A stretch of 27,271 nucleotides of DNA, from the IMG/VR virus record IMGVR_UViG_3300040801_003594, positions 1 through 27,271 of that record. One strand, 5' to 3'. The stretch is from a virus. The notes under the pieces were generated by a model. It made no database searches. It had not been told where the DNA came from and saw only the letters and a list, made by a program, of their open reading frames with translations. Position numbers and translations under genes: made by a program. Shown in pieces: positions 13,904-22,778 of this stretch (positions are counted from its first letter, which is position 1; each line of letters opens with the position of its first letter).

Positions 13904-15802
13904 ATGGCTAGTAATTTTGAGGTTATTTATCCAAAAAAAGATAAGATCACTTTCGATGGTGGGATGAATAACAAGTTTTCAAAGCAGCTTATTAATATTA
14001 ATGAATCACCGTCATGTCAAAATGTTGTTTTTGGTAATAGAGCCGTACAGACAAGAGGTGGTATATCGAAAGTCAACACAACATCTGTTGGATCATTTGC
14101 TTGTGATGGCTTTTACACTAGGCATGACAATAGTGGTACAGAGACTATGTGCGCTTGGTATAACGGCACACTTTATACGCTTGGCGGTACAACTTTCACT
14201 GCGGTAGCTAGTGCGGTATCTGTTTTTACGGCAGGACAAAGGGTTTGTGCATCTGAGTATGAGAATTATATCTTTTTTGGAAATGGTGGATCAAACCCTT
14301 ATAAGTACAACGGCACTGAATTTACAAGGCATGGTATACCGGCTCCTACATCGGCTCCTGCAGCGTCAACCGCACCTACCGGAACGGCTTTAAGCGGTGT
14401 CTATTCATATAAAGTGACATATGTCAATAGTGCATTGGTGGAAGGCGACTTATCTCCTGCGGTAACCGTTTCTGCTGCAAGTGAAAACGTTTTGTTATCC
14501 TCTATTCCTGTGGCTCCAGCAAGCTTTGGTGTTAACTCAAGGAACATTTATAGAACAGAAACCAGTGGATCAGTTTACTACTATCTTGGTGAGATAACCG
14601 ACAATACGACTACTACTTATGAGGATGATACGATCGATGATGATCTTAGTGGTGTAACAGCGCCAACCGATCAAAGTGAACCGCCAAATTATAGTGTCTG
14701 TGTCTTTCATCAGACAAGGTTATTTGCGATCGATCCTAGTAACAATTGGGTAGTTTATTCAGAAATAGGTAATCCATACGTTTTCAAAGCGCTTAGCTTT
14801 CGTAGGATTGGAGACACTACATTTGACATACCTCAAGCTTTGGCGGTTTGGGATAATTCGATTTATGTCATGTGTAAAAAATCAGTTTGGCTCATCTATA
14901 TGGAATCCGTTGATGATTCAACATGGGTTAATGTCAGAATTAGCAGTAGTTATGGTTCGAATAGCCCTTTTGTACCTTTTTTGTACAACAATAGAGTTAT
15001 GTTCGCAGCAACCGAAGGTGGAAAATTTGTTGGATTTGCTAGTTTGTCTGGTGGTGGGGTTGAGCCTAATGCTACTCTTTTGACGTCAAATGCTGTTAAA
15101 AGTGATCTACAATCTAACATGATTGAGCCAGACATGCGTAATATTGTAAACGATTACATTTCAAGGATGAGTGGTATCGTCTTTGATAACAAAGCATATG
15201 TTGCTGTGACCTATGGAAGCGCTCAAACGAAAAACAACCGAATCTATCATTTTGATTTTTCTATGGAAAATCTTAAAAAAGATCAACAGTTTATGTGGTC
15301 ACCATGGACGGGGATAGAAGCTGAGCAGTTTACTGTATATGGCAATAAGCTTTATTGTGCGATGAGTAATAGCTCTGGTTATATCTACGAGATGTTAACC
15401 GACGAATACTCCGATGATGGAACAGCGATAGACAGCTTTTATTGGACAAAAGAGTTCGATTGTGAACACCCACATTGGCAAAAAGACTTTAGGTGGTTAA
15501 ACATATTATATGGTCTATTTGGGTCATATTTTATGAACATAACTACAAGGATAGATTCTGAAAGCGGTTCAGGTTTAACGGAAACTATATCTTTAGATAG
15601 AGGTTCTGGCAGTTTGTGGGGTAATTTTATCTGGGGAAGAGATGATTGGGATGCTCGTAAGGATAATAGAGAGATTAAAAAGTCTCTTGGTAGGTTTCGC
15701 GGCAAAAGGATACAATTTAAATTCGATAATCAAAATACTGTTAATCAGGCATTCAAAATAATTGAGATGACAATAACTTTTAATCTGAGAGGAAAACGCT
15801 AA
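13904..15802 (+). CDS. Tail nozzle/stabilisation-like protein (632 aa)
   Basis: The start at ATG 13904 has GGTGGAG upstream. The opening (KITFDGGMNNKF...NESPSCQNVVFGNRAVQTRGGI) is a typical pattern for large tail proteins that follow the adaptor in short-tailed phages, where six copies form a nozzle plugging the portal. Repeated blocks such as YENYIFFGNGGSNPYKYNG and HQTRLFAIDPSNNWVVYSE suggest a beta-propeller. Near the C-terminus is WGNFIWGRDDWD (572-583), the same pattern as in the 142-residue neighbour. The stop overlaps the next ATG (TAATG). Identification is by position and pattern, not by a single diagnostic motif. Confidence 0.7.
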   Translation: MASNFEVIYPKKDKITFDGGMNNKFSKQLININESPSCQNVVFGNRAVQTRGGISKVNTTSVGSFACDGFYTRHDNSGTETMCAWYNGTLYTLGGTTFTAVASAVSVFTAGQRVCASEYENYIFFGNGGSNPYKYNGTEFTRHGIPAPTSAPAASTAPTGTALSGVYSYKVTYVNSALVEGDLSPAVTVSAASENVLLSSIPVAPASFGVNSRNIYRTETSGSVYYYLGEITDNTTTTYEDDTIDDDLSGVTAPTDQSEPPNYSVCVFHQTRLFAIDPSNNWVVYSEIGNPYVFKALSFRRIGDTTFDIPQALAVWDNSIYVMCKKSVWLIYMESVDDSTWVNVRISSSYGSNSPFVPFLYNNRVMFAATEGGKFVGFASLSGGGVEPNATLLTSNAVKSDLQSNMIEPDMRNIVNDYISRMSGIVFDNKAYVAVTYGSAQTKNNRIYHFDFSMENLKKDQQFMWSPWTGIEAEQFTVYGNKLYCAMSNSSGYIYEMLTDEYSDDGTAIDSFYWTKEFDCEHPHWQKDFRWLNILYGLFGSYFMNITTRIDSESGSGLTETISLDRGSGSLWGNFIWGRDDWDARKDNREIKKSLGRFRGKRIQFKFDNQNTVNQAFKIIEMTITFNLRGKR

Positions 15803-16809
15803 TGGCAAACGCATTAGAAAGAAGGTTTCAGATTGCCCAATCTCAGCTAAAAAAGCAGGAATCTGCAAGGCAAATGCAAGAAGATAGAGCTATGAGAAGG
15901 CAATTTGCACAAGCCGGTGCTTTAGGATCTGGAGCAGCTATAAAATCAAGCATGGAATCAAGAGCTCGTGGAGCCGAAAGGTTACAATCTGGTATGCTTG
16001 CACTTAAAGCAGAAAAGTTAGGTCAACAATACCAGGAGGAACAGGCACAAAAGCAGCGAGGCTTTTTGACAGGAGAGCGTGAAGCTAGTCAATTGTTCAG
16101 CTCAGGTGAAGCACAAAAGCAGCGAGGCTTTTTGACAGGAGAACGTGAAGCTGGCCAATTGTTCAGCTCAGGTGAAGCACAAAAGCAGCGAGGCTTTTTG
16201 ACAGGAGAACGTGAGGCTGGTCAATTATTCAGCTCAGGTGAAGCACAAAAGCAGCGAGGCTTTTTGACAGGAGAACGTGAAGCTAGCCAAAAGTATGCAA
16301 CAGGTGAGCGTAAAGCTGGTCAGGAGTATGCAACAGGTGAGCGTAAAGCTAGTCAATTGTTCAGCTCAGGTGAGAGGATAGCTGGTCAACAGTTTGCTAC
16401 AAGTGAAGCTGAAAAATCAAGACAGGCAGATTGGAAGAGATTTACAGCATCCCTAGACTTTGAAAAGGCACAGGCTGAAATAGCTAATACGCTTGCTCAA
16501 TCGGAATTTGATATTAACAAATTTGTCACATTAGAAAACATTAACATGGCTAGAAGATCTCTTGGGCTTGATCCATTAGGGGGATTTTCAAGAGATAAAA
16601 AACCATCAATTACATCGGATGGATCAAGGCAAGGATCTGTTATTAGCAGCTTGACTCGAGATGAGTTAAAAGCAATAGCTTCCGGTAAAGTTTCAGCATG
16701 GAACAGACAGACGAACAGAAGGTTAGTAAATGTTGGTGGGAAACAGGTAGAAATTTCAGATGACGAATACAGGGATATTGTCAATTATTATAGGCAATCA
16801 ATATCTTAG
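15802..16809 (+). CDS. Hendecad-repeat coiled-coil virion protein (335 aa)
   Basis: Residues 1-80 are basic and helical with AGALGSGAAIKSSM, a pattern common in internal virion proteins. Residues 82 to about 205 are 11-residue repeats alternating between GEAQKQRGFLT and GEREAxQLFSS, with variants GERKAGQEYAT and GERIAGQQFAT, predicting a long coiled coil with hendecad geometry. The C-terminal third is mixed and includes LVNVGGKQVEISDDEY. Directly after the nozzle-like gene, this could be a tail needle (P22 gp26 position) or the first ejection protein; sequence does not settle which. It overlaps the previous stop. Confidence 0.7.
   Translation: MANALERRFQIAQSQLKKQESARQMQEDRAMRRQFAQAGALGSGAAIKSSMESRARGAERLQSGMLALKAEKLGQQYQEEQAQKQRGFLTGEREASQLFSSGEAQKQRGFLTGEREAGQLFSSGEAQKQRGFLTGEREAGQLFSSGEAQKQRGFLTGEREASQKYATGERKAGQEYATGERKASQLFSSGERIAGQQFATSEAEKSRQADWKRFTASLDFEKAQAEIANTLAQSEFDINKFVTLENINMARRSLGLDPLGGFSRDKKPSITSDGSRQGSVISSLTRDELKAIASGKVSAWNRQTNRRLVNVGGKQVEISDDEYRDIVNYYRQSIS
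16045..16308 (+). repeat. Four 66-bp tandem repeats
   Basis: Near-identical 66-base (22-codon) units start at 16045, 16111, 16177 and 16243; the last diverges in its final third. Each holds two 11-residue subunits. Differences are mainly silent or Ser/Gly swaps (EAS or EAG), so the array is young and its copy number may vary between isolates. Degenerate 33-base units continue to about 16410. Confidence 0.92.
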
Positions 16810-16823
16810 GTGAGAGGTTTAAA

Positions 16824-17210
16824 ATGGCAATACAACAAGTAATACTACCACAAAGGCCACAATCTCGATCATCATCAAGTGACTCTATTTTCGGGAGCAT
16901 CGGGAAAGCTGGCCAGATATTAGGTACAGTTGGAGCACTAAGCGGCAATCCTATTCTTTCCGGCATTGGCGCAGCAGCAACGACAGGATCGAATTTGTTA
17001 GACACGCCAAAACAGCCTGAGGTTCAAAAAGAGCCAAAACTTGTTGAAACCAGAGATATGGCTATGAATCGAAGGATGAACCTTCAAGAAGAAAACCCAG
17101 AAGAATCGTTAGATTATGGGATTGCTGCTATTGAAACTTTGAATATTCCAGATGAACAAAAGCAGCGATTGTTGAAACCTATGTTAATGGCAAAACAAGC
17201 GAGGGTTTAA
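16824..17210 (+). CDS. Small virion-type protein with Gly-rich segment (128 aa)
   Basis: The protein has a Ser-rich start, then a Gly/Ala/Ile hydrophobic stretch (FGSIGKAGQILGTVGALSG, about 27-45, continuing ILSGIGAAATTG), then a charged helical C-terminal half ending LLKPMLMAKQARV. The hydrophobic segment could insert in a membrane, as expected for an ejection-complex component, though it is short and glycine-rich. GAGAGG precedes the ATG, and the next gene starts 2 bases after the stop. The family is not recognised. Confidence 0.6.
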   Translation: MAIQQVILPQRPQSRSSSSDSIFGSIGKAGQILGTVGALSGNPILSGIGAAATTGSNLLDTPKQPEVQKEPKLVETRDMAMNRRMNLQEENPEESLDYGIAAIETLNIPDEQKQRLLKPMLMAKQARV

Positions 17211-17212
17211 AA

Positions 17213-18304
17213 ATGGCATTTGTGACGGTACAACAACCAACAATAAGAGAGCCAAAGGAAAAGCCTGATCCATTGGATAGAATACTAAAAGGCCTTCAAA
17301 TAGCTACTAGTGTCTTTGGCATTAAATCAAGCTTAGAACAAAGCGAGTTGAATGAGTTAAGACAAAAGCAAATTGAGCAGGATATTGCACAAGGCGAAGC
17401 ATCAGCAAAAGAACTAGAGCACGCAACAAAGCTTAGAAGACTTTCAGAACAGGATATTTTACTTCCTAGTGAAAAAAGAGAGATGAAACTTTATGATGTT
17501 CCTTCTTTGGGCGGTTTGGCTGATCTGGTTGGTGTTGATGTAAAACAGGGAGAATCAGCCGAGGACGCACTTAAAAGACAAGCACCATCATTGTTATCAT
17601 CTATCCACAGAGTTAATGTAATTGATCCTGAAACCAATGTTGTTAGCGTTGATCGTGTAATACCAACCGAAAAGATTGATGAGTATTTTAAACTCAAGCA
17701 AACAGCAGATGCTGCAAAAAAAGAAAGATTTGAAAAAGAGTACAAGGAAAAAGCAGAAATAAACAAAGAACTATTGGTGCCTGGTTATGGCTTGGCTCTC
17801 ACAAAGCAAGACGCTAAAGAGTTAAAAGAGGTTATAATTGCAAAAAATGAAGTAAACAGAATTTTAAAGGAAATGGAAGATCTTCGAAAAGAATATGGCG
17901 TAGAGTTTTTTAATAGGCCTGCAGTTGAAAGGGGTCAGCAATTATCTAAACAGCTTTTGTTGCAATATAAGAATATGGCAAAACTTGGGGTTTTAAGCAA
18001 ATCAGATGAAGACATAATTAATGCTGTTATCCCAAAAGATCCTTTAGGAATTAAGCTAACAACTGGCGGAGATCCTGTATTATCATCTTTGAGAAAATTA
18101 CAGGAAGATTTTAACTCAAAACTTGATGATAATATCAAACTTAGGCTAGATACAGGGTTTGATTTTAGAGAAAACAACGGTATTCCTGAAAGCACAATGA
18201 CAAGCGCACCAAGTTTCTTACCTGGTGTATCAACACAACAAATGATACCAGCAACACCAAGCGGAGCTAGAAAAAGACTACAAGACCTAATGAGAGAGGA
18301 TTAA
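17213..18304 (+). CDS. Putative internal virion/ejection protein (363 aa)
   Basis: The 363-residue protein is mainly helical and charged. A possible coiled coil covers about 40-85 (SLEQSELNELRQKQIEQDIA) and another about 160-230 (KKERFEKEYKEKAEINKELL; LKEVIIAKNEVNRILKEMED). No catalytic motif is visible. The C-terminus contains a Pro/Thr linker (LPGVSTQQMIPATPSG). Size, helicity and its place between nozzle and tail-fibre genes match the trio of DNA-ejection proteins of short-tailed phages. Ribosome-binding site GAGGG. Confidence 0.6.
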   Translation: MAFVTVQQPTIREPKEKPDPLDRILKGLQIATSVFGIKSSLEQSELNELRQKQIEQDIAQGEASAKELEHATKLRRLSEQDILLPSEKREMKLYDVPSLGGLADLVGVDVKQGESAEDALKRQAPSLLSSIHRVNVIDPETNVVSVDRVIPTEKIDEYFKLKQTADAAKKERFEKEYKEKAEINKELLVPGYGLALTKQDAKELKEVIIAKNEVNRILKEMEDLRKEYGVEFFNRPAVERGQQLSKQLLLQYKNMAKLGVLSKSDEDIINAVIPKDPLGIKLTTGGDPVLSSLRKLQEDFNSKLDDNIKLRLDTGFDFRENNGIPESTMTSAPSFLPGVSTQQMIPATPSGARKRLQDLMRED

Positions 18305-18305
18305 A

Positions 18306-20921
18306 ATGCCTAGTATCAAAACAGATAAAGATATTCTCGATACGATGTTAGATTCAGAGGTTTATGGTAGTCCTGAATATAATCAAGCAAAAAATCGGCT
18401 TGGTGTTGATGATAACGATGTAGAAAAATACAAAATAGCTACTGATATCTTGAAAGAAAATCCTGAAGATCAAATGGCTATCAAGGCAAGAAATCAAGTT
18501 TATAACAAGGTAGCATCTAATAGACCAGCCGTTAATATTCAGGGAGTTGGTTCCTTAGATCGATTTGCTATTAAAAACTTAATCAGCGATGAGCCAGCTT
18601 TACAGCAAAGATATTTAGAGAAAAAGGGATATCAAACAAGAGTTGTCAATGGTGAAGTTGAGGTTAAAAAGCCAGATCAGGCATCTTTTCAAAAGATAGA
18701 TCCAGATGGGTTAGATTGGTTTGATGCTACTGATCTATTATCTGATGTCATTGAAGGCGGTATTGCTGGTGCAGCCGGCACTGCTGGTTTTACAATTGGT
18801 GGTCCAGGTGGAGCATTTGCCTTAGGTGGTGCAGGTGCTGCCACAGCAGAAACATTAAGACAAGCTATTGCAAAGTATTCTGGACTTAGAGAGGAATTAA
18901 ACCCTATCAAATCAGCAGAAGCAGGTTTTTTAGAAGGCGCAGCAAATGTTATTCTCCCAGGTGCGACCAGATACGTTAGAAAAAGGCTAGAACGTGGTTT
19001 AGATGTAGCTAAGGATTTTGCAGCGACTTTAAAAGAAAACGCCACAGAAATAGCAGACACTATCAAAAAAGCTGGACTTGAGCCCATTAAAGCACAACTA
19101 ACAACATCAAAAAGATATCGAGATCTTGTTGCTGATCAAATAAAAAGCCCACCCTCTTTGTATTCTAATAGTCTCAAGAAAAAGATTAATCAAGATTTTG
19201 ATAAAATAAGAGATGAAGCCAGAAGTATAATAACTCCAGAAACAACAAAGGATCTAGGAGAAAGAGGAGTAGAGTTAGCTGATGCTATGACCGATGATCT
19301 AGCTGTTTTTATTGCGCCAGCCAAGGCGCTTTATGAATCAGCAGAATCAAAGCTTTTAGATGCTTCAAAGGCTTGGGGAGATATTACAGGAAACAATATT
19401 ATCGATGTGATATCCAAAAAATCAAATCTTGAATTTGGCGTGAAAAAAGAACAATTTATGAATTCTTTATTCAAAAACAGCTTATATGATTCACTTAATG
19501 AAATGGAAGAGAAAACTATCACAAAAGAAGGTTTGAATTACATTAAAGATCTTGACTATATGATAAATCGTATTGATTCATTTAAAAAACTAGATGATTC
19601 GATGAGTATTTTGACAAAAAAATATGGTGATAGAAACTTTACCGATCCTGAGTTAAGAAAACTTAATTCAGAGTTTAGGGACAAAATAAGAAATGAATTA
19701 TCTAAGTCATACAAAACGGTATCAAATATAATGGATGTAACAACAAGCGTTGATACTGTTGATAATTTATTGGGTGTATTTACAAAGCATAGAGCCAATC
19801 TTGAAAAGCTGGCCGATTATAATTTAAACGTTTACAACACTTATAAAAATGGTAAAGACTTTTTAGATGATTTGGGTGTTGAATTATTTCAAAACAAAAA
19901 AAGGATAAGTAAAAAATTAAGTGAGCATAAGATTGGTGAAATAAAATTAAACGATATGCCTAGTTTTTCAGTAATTGAGAAACAGCTAGATAATATGAAA
20001 GATATTTTAGAAAGATCTTTGGCAACACAAAAGCAAGATAATGTAATTCAGCTTACAAAGCCTTTAACGGATGAGGGTAAAAGGATTATTGAAGGATTTC
20101 TGAAAGATCTTAATAAAGAGATGGCTATTTATAAAAGAAAGGACGCAGCAAAGCTTTCTATCTTAGAGGCTCAGCAAAACATTTTAGAAGCTGATAAGCT
20201 TTATGCTTCAGGAGCTAATGTTTTAAAGTCACTTACCACAAAATCTGGTAGGAAAGATTTCAAAAAGACTTTAAATAAACAATTTAAGGACTTTTTGGAT
20301 GGTACTCCAGATCAAGACCTAGTTAAAAAGGTTCTAAGTTTTGCAGATCTAAACAAAGCCAAAAAGATCAGAGAAAAGGCTCCTAAAGCTTTTGATGTTT
20401 TAAGACAGGCTGAGATTCAAAAGATATCTGAAAAGATAGCTGATGATAATGACCAGAGGTTTATCAACAAACTATCAACACAATTAAAAAACATGCCAAA
20501 GGATAAGGCTATTTTGCTTTTTGGTGAGGATTATGCAGACAAGTTAATGGGTTTCAGAAAGTACATAGAAACCTTTCCTGTAACAACAAACCCAAGCGGA
20601 ACGGCTCATACTCTTTGGGATATGTTAACTAAGCAAAACTGGTTACAATCTATTACAGAAAGAGGATTAGGCTTGGCTAGCACAATACCTGCTAGCGCAG
20701 TTTCTAGGAGTAGATTAAAAGAAATGGAGCTATTAGAAAAAGCAGCAGATAAAGACTTTACGCCAAAGGCTTTACGCTTTATGAGACAGCTTGATGATAT
20801 GGTTTCATCGATCGCTGGCCGTGGTATTCAGGCTATTGGTGCTAGACAATCAATTTTACCCTTACTTCCAGGATCACAAGATAAACAAGAATCACAATCA
20901 ATTTTACCTAGTAGGAGATAA
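18306..20921 (+). CDS. Large internal virion/DNA-ejection protein (871 aa)
   Basis: At 871 residues this is the largest product in the window. The N-terminal part includes ALQQRYLEKKGYQTRVVNGE. A striking Gly/Ala hydrophobic segment follows (about 145-195, with GGIAGAAGTAGFTIGGPGGA), which could span a membrane. The remaining 650 residues are long helices rich in Lys, Asp, Glu and Leu. This layout fits the large ejection protein that leaves the capsid with DNA to make a conduit across the host envelope. No lysozyme or transglycosylase motif was seen. The C-terminus repeats QSILP (RQSILPLLPG and SQSILPSRR). GAGAGGA precedes ATG 18306, one base after the previous stop. Confidence 0.65.
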   Translation: MPSIKTDKDILDTMLDSEVYGSPEYNQAKNRLGVDDNDVEKYKIATDILKENPEDQMAIKARNQVYNKVASNRPAVNIQGVGSLDRFAIKNLISDEPALQQRYLEKKGYQTRVVNGEVEVKKPDQASFQKIDPDGLDWFDATDLLSDVIEGGIAGAAGTAGFTIGGPGGAFALGGAGAATAETLRQAIAKYSGLREELNPIKSAEAGFLEGAANVILPGATRYVRKRLERGLDVAKDFAATLKENATEIADTIKKAGLEPIKAQLTTSKRYRDLVADQIKSPPSLYSNSLKKKINQDFDKIRDEARSIITPETTKDLGERGVELADAMTDDLAVFIAPAKALYESAESKLLDASKAWGDITGNNIIDVISKKSNLEFGVKKEQFMNSLFKNSLYDSLNEMEEKTITKEGLNYIKDLDYMINRIDSFKKLDDSMSILTKKYGDRNFTDPELRKLNSEFRDKIRNELSKSYKTVSNIMDVTTSVDTVDNLLGVFTKHRANLEKLADYNLNVYNTYKNGKDFLDDLGVELFQNKKRISKKLSEHKIGEIKLNDMPSFSVIEKQLDNMKDILERSLATQKQDNVIQLTKPLTDEGKRIIEGFLKDLNKEMAIYKRKDAAKLSILEAQQNILEADKLYASGANVLKSLTTKSGRKDFKKTLNKQFKDFLDGTPDQDLVKKVLSFADLNKAKKIREKAPKAFDVLRQAEIQKISEKIADDNDQRFINKLSTQLKNMPKDKAILLFGEDYADKLMGFRKYIETFPVTTNPSGTAHTLWDMLTKQNWLQSITERGLGLASTIPASAVSRSRLKEMELLEKAADKDFTPKALRFMRQLDDMVSSIAGRGIQAIGARQSILPLLPGSQDKQESQSILPSRR

Positions 20922-20924
20922 AAA

Positions 20925-22571
20925 ATGGCATATCCAAGCGTAACCTATATATTTGCGAATGATACCGTAGCTGATGCTTCAGAGGTTAATAGCAATTTCA
21001 CCGATATTTTAAATGGTTTTTCGGACGGCACAAAAGATTTAAATATGAATGCCGGAACGTTTGCCGGTGCGGTTATTTGTAACGCAAATGTAACGATCGG
21101 AAACGCTACGTCTGATGACTTAACGGTTACCTCAAGACTTGCAAGTGATCTTATCCCAAAAACGACAAATATTTATGATCTCGGTTCTAGTTCTTTGTAT
21201 TATGCTGAGGGTTATATAAACAAATTATGTGTTGGTGGTACATCTAGTCATGCTTTGACAATTACAGAATCCAGTAGTACGTCACAATTAGCATTAATAA
21301 GAACAGGAACCGCTACCGGTGGTGTTCGCTTGGTGACCGTTAATGGTGGTCTCATTGTTGGCACTGGCTATGATACATACATGGCAGGTGGCGCAACCGC
21401 AATGACCATCGATGATTCTGCAAATGTTTGTATTGGCACAGCTAGCCCGCTATCAGCGTTGCATATATATAAGGATGTCCCAACCATAAGACTTACCGAT
21501 ACTAATTCTACTGATCGTGCTACTGCAACCGCACTTATTGATGCATGGGACAGAGACGTAAATAATCTAGGTATCATTGGTTGGGGTAGTGAACATTTAT
21601 TTATATCCAATTATTGTACTAATGGTAATTTAGTGTTTGCTACTAATACCGATACTCGAATGGTCATTGACAGCAACGGTGATATAACCTGCGCAAAAAG
21701 TCTTTCTATAACTCAAGACTTGATTGTTAATACAGATACTTTATTTGTTGACCAGAGTGCTAATAGAGTTGGTATTGGTACAGATACTCCTGATTCCAAA
21801 GTAGAGATTTCTACCGGTACTGGCAACACATTAAAACTATCTAATACGAATGTTGACGGTGATACGACTTTGGTATTTGAAGATACAAACGATACAACAG
21901 CTAATTTTACTATGGGTACTGATGGGAGTGAAGACGCTTTTAAGATAGCTTATGGCAGTAGTGGCGATCTCACAACTAATACAAGAATGACCATAGACAG
22001 CAGCGGTAACGTGGGGATTAATACGAGTAGTCCGGACAGTGCATTACAAGTTAATGGTGCGATTAATGGGAATATCAACGCAAAAATTAATGAGCTTGTT
22101 AGATCTATCCCATTCAATCCAACAACATGGGAGACAGGGCCACAAGGATCTGGAAGTGGTGCTTTCCAAGGAGGCGTTCTACTTCCGAACGGCAAAGTAT
22201 TCGCTATTCCTCGCAGCTATACAGGCACCAACACGATTTACAACCCGGCTACTAATGCATGGGAGACAGGGCCACAAGGACCTGGAAGTGGTGCTTTCTT
22301 AGGAGGAGTTCTTCTTCCTAATGGCAAAGTATTCGCTATTCCCTTTAACTACACAGGCACCGATACTATCTATAATCCTGTGAGCAACGCGTGGGAGACA
22401 GGCCCGGCAGGTCCTGGAAGCAGTGCTTTCGTAGGAGGCGTTCTACTTCCGAACGGCAAAGTATTCGCTATTCCATATAACTACACAGGCACCAACACGA
22501 TTTATAGCCCAGGTGTAACAGGATGGCCATTTGGAGATTGGATGCTCCATTCATTTTTTAACAAATTGTAA
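20925..22571 (+). CDS. Tail fibre with C-terminal kelch-like repeats (548 aa)
   Basis: The N-terminus (AYPSVTYIFANDTVADASEVNSNFTDI) is a typical fibre/attachment start. The middle is beta-rich with repeated 'VGIGTxxP' pieces (NRVGIGTDTPDSKVEIS; GNVGINTSSPDSALQVNG), as in trimeric tail fibres. Residues 402-533 are three 44-residue units with W-E-T-G-P...LLPNGKVFAIP...YTGTNTIYNP, the kelch/galactose-oxidase beta-propeller pattern, followed by a 15-residue tail. No self-cleaving chaperone (S74) motif is present. The tip probably binds the host receptor. It starts at ATG 20925 after TAGGAGA and closes the virion block. Confidence 0.75.
   Translation: MAYPSVTYIFANDTVADASEVNSNFTDILNGFSDGTKDLNMNAGTFAGAVICNANVTIGNATSDDLTVTSRLASDLIPKTTNIYDLGSSSLYYAEGYINKLCVGGTSSHALTITESSSTSQLALIRTGTATGGVRLVTVNGGLIVGTGYDTYMAGGATAMTIDDSANVCIGTASPLSALHIYKDVPTIRLTDTNSTDRATATALIDAWDRDVNNLGIIGWGSEHLFISNYCTNGNLVFATNTDTRMVIDSNGDITCAKSLSITQDLIVNTDTLFVDQSANRVGIGTDTPDSKVEISTGTGNTLKLSNTNVDGDTTLVFEDTNDTTANFTMGTDGSEDAFKIAYGSSGDLTTNTRMTIDSSGNVGINTSSPDSALQVNGAINGNINAKINELVRSIPFNPTTWETGPQGSGSGAFQGGVLLPNGKVFAIPRSYTGTNTIYNPATNAWETGPQGPGSGAFLGGVLLPNGKVFAIPFNYTGTDTIYNPVSNAWETGPAGPGSSAFVGGVLLPNGKVFAIPYNYTGTNTIYSPGVTGWPFGDWMLHSFFNKL
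22128..22523 (+). repeat. Three 132-bp kelch-like repeat units
   Basis: Units begin with TGG at 22128, 22260 and 22392, and a fourth TGG falls exactly in phase at 22524. Units 1 and 3 share silent choices in their GGVLLPNGKVFAIP stretch that unit 2 lacks, while units 1 and 2 share the start (GGGCCACAAGGA). This patchwork suggests exchange between units rather than simple divergence. Confidence 0.9.
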
Positions 22572-22610
22572 TAAAGGTTTAAAACAGGAAATAACTAGAT
22601 AAGGTGGAAA

Positions 22611-22739
22611 ATGATACGAAAGAAAGGTAATAAGTGGATTTTCTATAGCAAGGACGGAAAGAGAAAGCTAGGAGAACACAACAGTAAGGAAGACGCTCTA
22701 AAGCAAGAGCGAGTCATATACACAAAGAAGGGAAAGTAA
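22611..22739 (+). CDS. Small basic protein (42 aa)
   Basis: The frame runs from ATG 22611 (AAGGTGGAAA upstream) to TAA 22737-22739. The sequence, with KKGNKWIFYSKDGKRKLGEH then SKEDALKQERVI, is very basic and follows a pattern (K-x-W...S-x-D-G-K...LG-x-H-x-x-KEEA) seen in other small phage and bacterial proteins of unknown role. It resembles a mini beta-beta-alpha domain that could bind nucleic acid. It lies just after the tail fibre gene. Confidence 0.6.
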   Translation: MIRKKGNKWIFYSKDGKRKLGEHNSKEDALKQERVIYTKKGK

Positions 22740-22778
22740 TATGCAAGCAATTATCTTAGAAATAAAGAAGGATTTTTA

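Noticed and set aside
16045-16308. Possible CRISPR-like array (regular repeats)
   Set aside because: Units are directly adjacent without unique spacers and keep the reading frame of a coding gene, so this is a protein repeat.
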